From SHAN690 sp038131955 (GTDB lineage: Bacteria > Bacteroidota > Bacteroidia > Flavobacteriales_G > Salibacteraceae), in the NCBI GenBank assembly GCA_038131955.1, contig JAYPQK010000012.1, forward strand, positions 62,001-126,000: DNA of 64,000 bases, in the 5' to 3' direction. Both the position numbers and the translations under genes were made by a program. Of this stretch, positions 59,891 to 64,000 are shown piece after piece. How positions within the stretch are numbered: the stretch's first letter is position 1; every line of letters begins with the position of its first letter. The notes beneath the pieces are model-generated. The model did no database searches. It saw only the letters and a list, made by a program, of their open reading frames with translations, and was not told the origin of the DNA.

Positions 59891-61219
59891 CTACTCAGTT
59901 GACAGGATCTGACCGGTCAACCTGAGCACCTCCAATTCATTCAACTTGGTCGCTACTTTGGTATTGCTCAAGCGCACCTGGGCAGAGAGTAATGCCAGTT
60001 GTGCTTCTCTGAACTCTGTAGAGGTCATTTGACCATGTTGCATCAAATCCTCAGCACGCGACAGACTGAGTTCGCTCGAGGCTAGATTCTGTTCTTCAAA
60101 TTCAGCCAAGCGCATACTCTGCAGATAGGCGTCATAGGCGTTATCCAGATCGATGCTCAATTGGAGACGTTGATCGGCCCACTGAAGCTCTGCGTTTTCG
60201 AGAATTACCTGCGCATTCTGGCGTTGAATGTTATTCCTGAGTCCGTCGAAGAGGGTATAGGAGATGCCGAGATTGCCGGTCCAACCGGATTGAACGTTGC
60301 GCAGGAGGATACCCACCTCGTTTTGCTGGTTGGTGTAATTGTAGCCTCCGCTCAGCGAAACCGTAGGAAAGACGCTTGACCAAGAGATTTGCACGTCCTT
60401 TTCAGCAATCGCCTGTTGCAGCTCCAAGTTCTTGACCAAGGCGTTTTGCTCCATAGCCGTTTGTTGCAGTTGCTCCAATGACCAGTCCTTCACCTCAAGG
60501 GTCAAAGGTTCGATCTGCACGGTCGTATCCAACGGCATTCCTATCAGACGACCCAGATTACGCAGCGAACTGCGATAGTCGAGGGCAGCGTTGAAGTAGG
60601 CCGCGCTATCGGTCGTCAGATCGACACGTGCCGAGAGCCAAGCTTGCTTGCTAATGCTACCGAGTTCTTCAGCCACGGAGGCACGTTCAAACCTTCGTGC
60701 TGAGATGGCTGCGTTACGCTTGGCTATTTCCCATTGATCCTTGGCACGAACAGCAGTGTAGTACATCTGGGTAACCTGAAGAATGACGGATTCAATGTTG
60801 GCGCGAGACTGCAGGTCTACCGCTTCCTTGTTCAGCTTCAAACGCTGATAGGAGCGCTGACCACGAAGCCCGTTGAAGAGCACATAGTTCAAGGATGCGT
60901 TGCCTTGAACAATGCTGCTTTGCGCACCGTCCGTCTTGTTTGGTGGAATTCCCCCCGCAAACTCGAGTTCGGTATTGTTGACCGACCCACCGACGGAGCC
61001 ACCGGCAGACAAGCTTGGTAAGAGTCCTGCATTTCCTATGCTCGCCGAGCGCTCAGCGATCTCTACTTGATTCTCTAAGATCTTGATCTGATGGTTCTGG
61101 TCCAAGGCCAAGGCGATGGCACGGTTGAGGTCCATCGACTCTTGCGCTCTGACCGGCAGAACACTCAAGAGGATCAAGGCCCATACGGAACCTAGTGTGG
61201 CGTAGTTAAGATCAATCAT
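59891..61219 (-). CDS. TolC-family outer-membrane efflux protein
   Basis: 442 residues. Signal peptide (LILLSVLPVRAQ), then two OEP repeats with long helices: LNRAIALALDQNHQIKILEN, RANIESVILQVTQMYYTAVR, GLRNNIQRQNAQVILENAEL, TSTEFREAQLALLSAQVRLS. TolC-like proteins form the outer-membrane exit duct of tripartite efflux pumps. Its start overlaps the end of the RND gene by 8 bases, confirming one pump operon. It is the last gene. Confidence 0.93.
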   Translation of the reverse strand: MIDLNYATLGSVWALILLSVLPVRAQESMDLNRAIALALDQNHQIKILENQVEIAERSASIGNAGLLPSLSAGGSVGGSVNNTELEFAGGIPPNKTDGAQSSIVQGNASLNYVLFNGLRGQRSYQRLKLNKEAVDLQSRANIESVILQVTQMYYTAVRAKDQWEIAKRNAAISARRFERASVAEELGSISKQAWLSARVDLTTDSAAYFNAALDYRSSLRNLGRLIGMPLDTTVQIEPLTLEVKDWSLEQLQQTAMEQNALVKNLELQQAIAEKDVQISWSSVFPTVSLSGGYNYTNQQNEVGILLRNVQSGWTGNLGISYTLFDGLRNNIQRQNAQVILENAELQWADQRLQLSIDLDNAYDAYLQSMRLAEFEEQNLASSELSLSRAEDLMQHGQMTSTEFREAQLALLSAQVRLSNTKVATKLNELEVLRLTGQILSTE

Positions 61220-64000
61220 GTTCGTTGTGCTTTCTGAATTCTTCTTCGCTTTCCAATTCGGCGATGGCAGGTTCGACCGAACGAGGCAGTGGACGCTTGC
61301 CTTCCCATAGCCAAGTCAAGTAAACGCGGATGCGGTTGAGCAACGCGAGCATCACCGGAAGTACCAGCAGGGTCGTATACGTAGCTATGATCAGGCCGTA
61401 GGCTACGGCAATGGCCATCGGAATGAGGAATTGAGCTTGAAAACTCGTTTCAAAGATCAAAGGCGCTAGTCCGGCAACCGTAGTCAACGACGTGAGTAGA
61501 ATCGGCCTGAAGCGTGACTTGCCGGCTTCCAGCAGCGCGGCTTTGAAGAGCATGCCCGATTTCAAGTTGTTATTGAGGGCGGTTACCAAGACAAGCGAGT
61601 CATTGACCATGACCCCGACCAAGGCGATGATGCCAAAGCCCGAAAGCAAACTGATTTGGGCATTGTGGATCCAATGTCCCCAACCGACGCCGATGAGACC
61701 AAGCGGAACTAAGAGTATGATCACCAAGGCTTGCGGAATGCTTCGGAAGACGAAAGCCGTCACCGCTATCAATAGGATTAGGATGATCCAACGCACTTTA
61801 GCAAAGGAGTTTCCGACCTTTTGAGCTTCTTTGTTCTGACCTTCAAAACTGAATGTAACGCTCGCGTATTTCTGAAGAATACCGGGTAGAATATTCTCTG
61901 CAATATCGCTCTGCAGACTGTTTACAGAGGCTTCCGGGTTCGAAATATCAGCTTCCACACGGATCTCTCGTTTCCCATCCAAGTGATTGATCGCAACGAC
62001 GCCGCGATTCACACGGAATTCGGCGACCTCCTTCAATGGTATCTTTTGTCCGTTAGGAGTGCGGATGAGGAAGTTCTCTAACTGCTCGATCGAACCGCGT
62101 TCGGTTTCGCTGTAGCGTACCCAAACCTTGACTTCATCCACGCCGCGCTGTAATCGTTGAGCTTCGGCGCCAAAGAAGGCCTGACGGACTTGACGCATCA
62201 CTTGGATGGTGTTCAGCCCCAGCAGTCGTCCTTTCTCCAATAAGTTGACTTCGATCTCCTTGATGCCTTGTTGGTCGTTGTCGACGACGTCTTTCAGGTC
62301 AGAGATCTGCTTGAGTTCTTCTTTGAGATCTTCTTTTGCTGACTCTAGTTCCTGAAGATTCGCACTGCGCAAGCTGACTGAGATCGGCTTTCCAAAAGGA
62401 GTGGCAATGCCGAAGGCGATCTTCTCCGCTTCCGGAATTTCCCCGACCTCCTCGCTGATCGCGTTGGAGATGAGGTAGCTCGGAATGTTGCGTTTCTCGG
62501 CTGTGAGGAATTGGATGTTGACCTGCCCTTTATTCGTTGAAGGTCCGAGAACCTTCTCGATGTTGGTAATGACATCCAGACTGTCATCGCGCTCGGACTT
62601 ATATCGCTCGTTGACCACCTTGGCTGCCGCTTCGATCCGATTGAGCACATCCATAGTGATGTAATCACGTGTACCTGGAGCGGTCTCAACTCTGGCTGAA
62701 ACGTTGTCTTGCTCAATGAAGGGGAAGAAGGTCACCTTGATGATGCCGCCGGCAATACCTCCGATGGTGATCAGGAAAAGGGCTGTGGGAATCGCAAAGG
62801 CGATGAGCGTATGGTTCAAGGAGAACCGCAGTGCGGGCATGTAGAGCTTGTCTCTCAACCAGTGCACCGCCTGTTCTGCCTTTCGTTCAACCAGGTTTTT
62901 CTTGGTCGCTCGGTGAAGGGCCTTACTATGACCGATGTGAGCCGGTAAGATCAAAGCGCCTTCGATCAAGGAGAAGAGTAGGGTAGAGATGACCACAAAG
63001 GCTAGATCGGGTCCAAAATCGCCCAATCGTCCATCGAGGAAATAGAAAGTGCTGAAAGCGATGATGGTGGTCAATACAGCTGAAGTAACTGCCGGTAAGA
63101 CTTCCATAGTACCGGTCACCGCAGCCTGAAGAGGAGAGGCGCCCTTTTCCCATTTCTGGTAAATATTCTCGGCGATGACGATTCCGTCGTCTACCAGGAT
63201 TCCGACCACGAGGATCATGCCGAAGAGGGACAATACATTGATCGTGAGTCCAAAGGAGGAGCCGAGGATGAACATTCCCGCAAAAGCGATAGGGATACTC
63301 AGGGCCACCCAGATCGCTAGTCGCCAGTTGAGGATGAGGGTCAAGAAAAGTACCACAAGGAAGAATCCGAGGACCCCATTCTCTTGCAAGAGGGCAATCC
63401 GTTCGACCAAGGTCGTGGATCCGTCTCGGACGATCTTGGCTTCGATGATGTCGTGCTTCTCGTTGAAGTCCACGATATAGTCTTTTACATTTTCCGAGAT
63501 GCTCAAGAAGTCTTCATCGTTCGTGTTCTGAACGGTAATGGTTACCGCCGGCGTTCCGTTGAAGTAGTTTCGCTGAGGATTGCTCTCCGACCAGATATCC
63601 CTCACGGTCGCAATATCTCGCAAGTAGACAACAGCTCCTCCCGGGTTGGCCTTGATCACCATATCTTCCAACTCTGAAGCGAAATACTCCTTGGATCGTG
63701 CTCGAATCAGGAATTCTTCAAGAGAAGTCTTGATGGTACCACCGGTGATCTCAATGTTGGCATTGGCTACGGCAACTGAGACCGCTTCGAAAGTGAGTTC
63801 GTATGATTCCAGGGCTGCCTCATCCAAGGCGATCTCGATCTCCTCATCGGGGAAACCGCCCAGGGTTACCTTGGATATACCGTCAATTGCTCGAAGATCG
63901 TCTTCCACCTTCTGGGCTTCAACCTTCAAGGTCTTCAGGTCTACGTCGCCCGTCAAGGCAAAGCTGATGACGAAGTTTCTCGACTCCTGTTTGAAAACCA
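61212..64000 (-). CDS. RND efflux permease (AcrB/HAE1-like), N-terminal part missing at window edge
   Basis: About 929 residues are visible; the frame is open to base 64000 and the start lies beyond the window. The porter region (LTGDVDLKTLKVEAQKVEDD, GGFPDEEIEIALDEAALESY) is followed by membrane helices with VLGFFLVVLFLTLILNWRLA, the charged helix VVGILVDDGIVIAENIYQKW (the proton-relay DD), and ITIGGIAGGIIKVTFFPFIE. The second half has LVGVMVNDSLVLVTALNNNL and ILLTSLTTVAGLAPLIFETS. It pumps drugs or other small molecules out, driven by the proton gradient. The periplasmic adaptor gene should lie just outside the right edge. Confidence 0.93.
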   Translation of the reverse strand, partial: VFKQESRNFVISFALTGDVDLKTLKVEAQKVEDDLRAIDGISKVTLGGFPDEEIEIALDEAALESYELTFEAVSVAVANANIEITGGTIKTSLEEFLIRARSKEYFASELEDMVIKANPGGAVVYLRDIATVRDIWSESNPQRNYFNGTPAVTITVQNTNDEDFLSISENVKDYIVDFNEKHDIIEAKIVRDGSTTLVERIALLQENGVLGFFLVVLFLTLILNWRLAIWVALSIPIAFAGMFILGSSFGLTINVLSLFGMILVVGILVDDGIVIAENIYQKWEKGASPLQAAVTGTMEVLPAVTSAVLTTIIAFSTFYFLDGRLGDFGPDLAFVVISTLLFSLIEGALILPAHIGHSKALHRATKKNLVERKAEQAVHWLRDKLYMPALRFSLNHTLIAFAIPTALFLITIGGIAGGIIKVTFFPFIEQDNVSARVETAPGTRDYITMDVLNRIEAAAKVVNERYKSERDDSLDVITNIEKVLGPSTNKGQVNIQFLTAEKRNIPSYLISNAISEEVGEIPEAEKIAFGIATPFGKPISVSLRSANLQELESAKEDLKEELKQISDLKDVVDNDQQGIKEIEVNLLEKGRLLGLNTIQVMRQVRQAFFGAEAQRLQRGVDEVKVWVRYSETERGSIEQLENFLIRTPNGQKIPLKEVAEFRVNRGVVAINHLDGKREIRVEADISNPEASVNSLQSDIAENILPGILQKYASVTFSFEGQNKEAQKVGNSFAKVRWIILILLIAVTAFVFRSIPQALVIILLVPLGLIGVGWGHWIHNAQISLLSGFGIIALVGVMVNDSLVLVTALNNNLKSGMLFKAALLEAGKSRFRPILLTSLTTVAGLAPLIFETSFQAQFLIPMAIAVAYGLIIATYTTLLVLPVMLALLNRIRVYLTWLWEGKRPLPRSVEPAIAELESEEEFRKHNEHD

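Overview
The window looks like a chromosome segment of a Bacteroidota bacterium, most likely order Flavobacteriales. The evidence is a SprB-like PKD adhesin with a gliding-motility C-terminal domain next to a PorP/SprF protein, a C-terminal type IX sorting domain on another secreted protein, a two-component propeller sensor, several LytTR regulators, the serC/serA/DUF1015 operon, RibBA, and promoters of the TAnnTTTG type without clear Shine-Dalgarno sites. Base composition is close to balanced by eye. There is no rRNA, tRNA, insertion sequence, phage or CRISPR array.

Layout. 1-270: end of a dipeptidyl-peptidase III gene. 325-1525: repeat-rich spacers around a TonB-C-like secreted protein. 1526-6014: leftward surface module (adhesin, PorP/SprF, carboxypeptidase-regulatory-domain protein). 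6094-7646: acyl-CoA reductase and SixA phosphatase. 7833-12584: topoisomerase IV (parE, parC). 12616-24035: mixed genes including a T9SS-sorted LVIVD protein, lgt, FkbM methyltransferase, pepD, yaaA, SDR, FAD oxidoreductase, thioredoxin and an EGF-like lipoprotein, with two decayed loci (14215-14981 and perhaps 20852-21088). 24036-24487: hairpin-rich spacer. 24488-28376: serC-serA operon. 28441-30808: pgi and a LytTR regulator.

31069-36721 is a leftward CDP-deoxysugar operon: glucose-1-phosphate cytidylyltransferase, CDP-glucose 4,6-dehydratase, an RmlC-type epimerase, a DUF4105 membrane protein, an RmlD-type reductase and an RfbH/E1-like PLP enzyme. The last keeps the diagnostic histidine in place of lysine but lacks the [2Fe-2S] cysteines, and no E3 reductase gene is present. 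This is the most interesting biochemical system in the window. Upstream lie a GT2 glycosyltransferase and a GNAT-like protein.

39187-50491: shikimate kinase whose canonical start codon seems lost, a PyrR-like phosphoribosyltransferase, a propeller sensor with a degenerate PP2C-like end, a lipoprotein with weak GldN-like features, ribBA, hsp20, a SMUG2-like glycosylase, and a LytS/LytR pair whose regulator has an in-frame stop exactly between receiver and LytTR domains. 50673-64000: TPR histidine kinase, three small secreted or lipid-anchored proteins, prolyl oligopeptidase, a truncated membrane-LytTR remnant, rplS-trmD, and a TolC/RND efflux operon running off the right edge.

Two themes recur beyond ordinary genes: intergenic DNA built from degenerate 7-bp-periodic repeats with different word families at different sites, and several recently broken genes (nonsense codons, lost start, 3' truncations).
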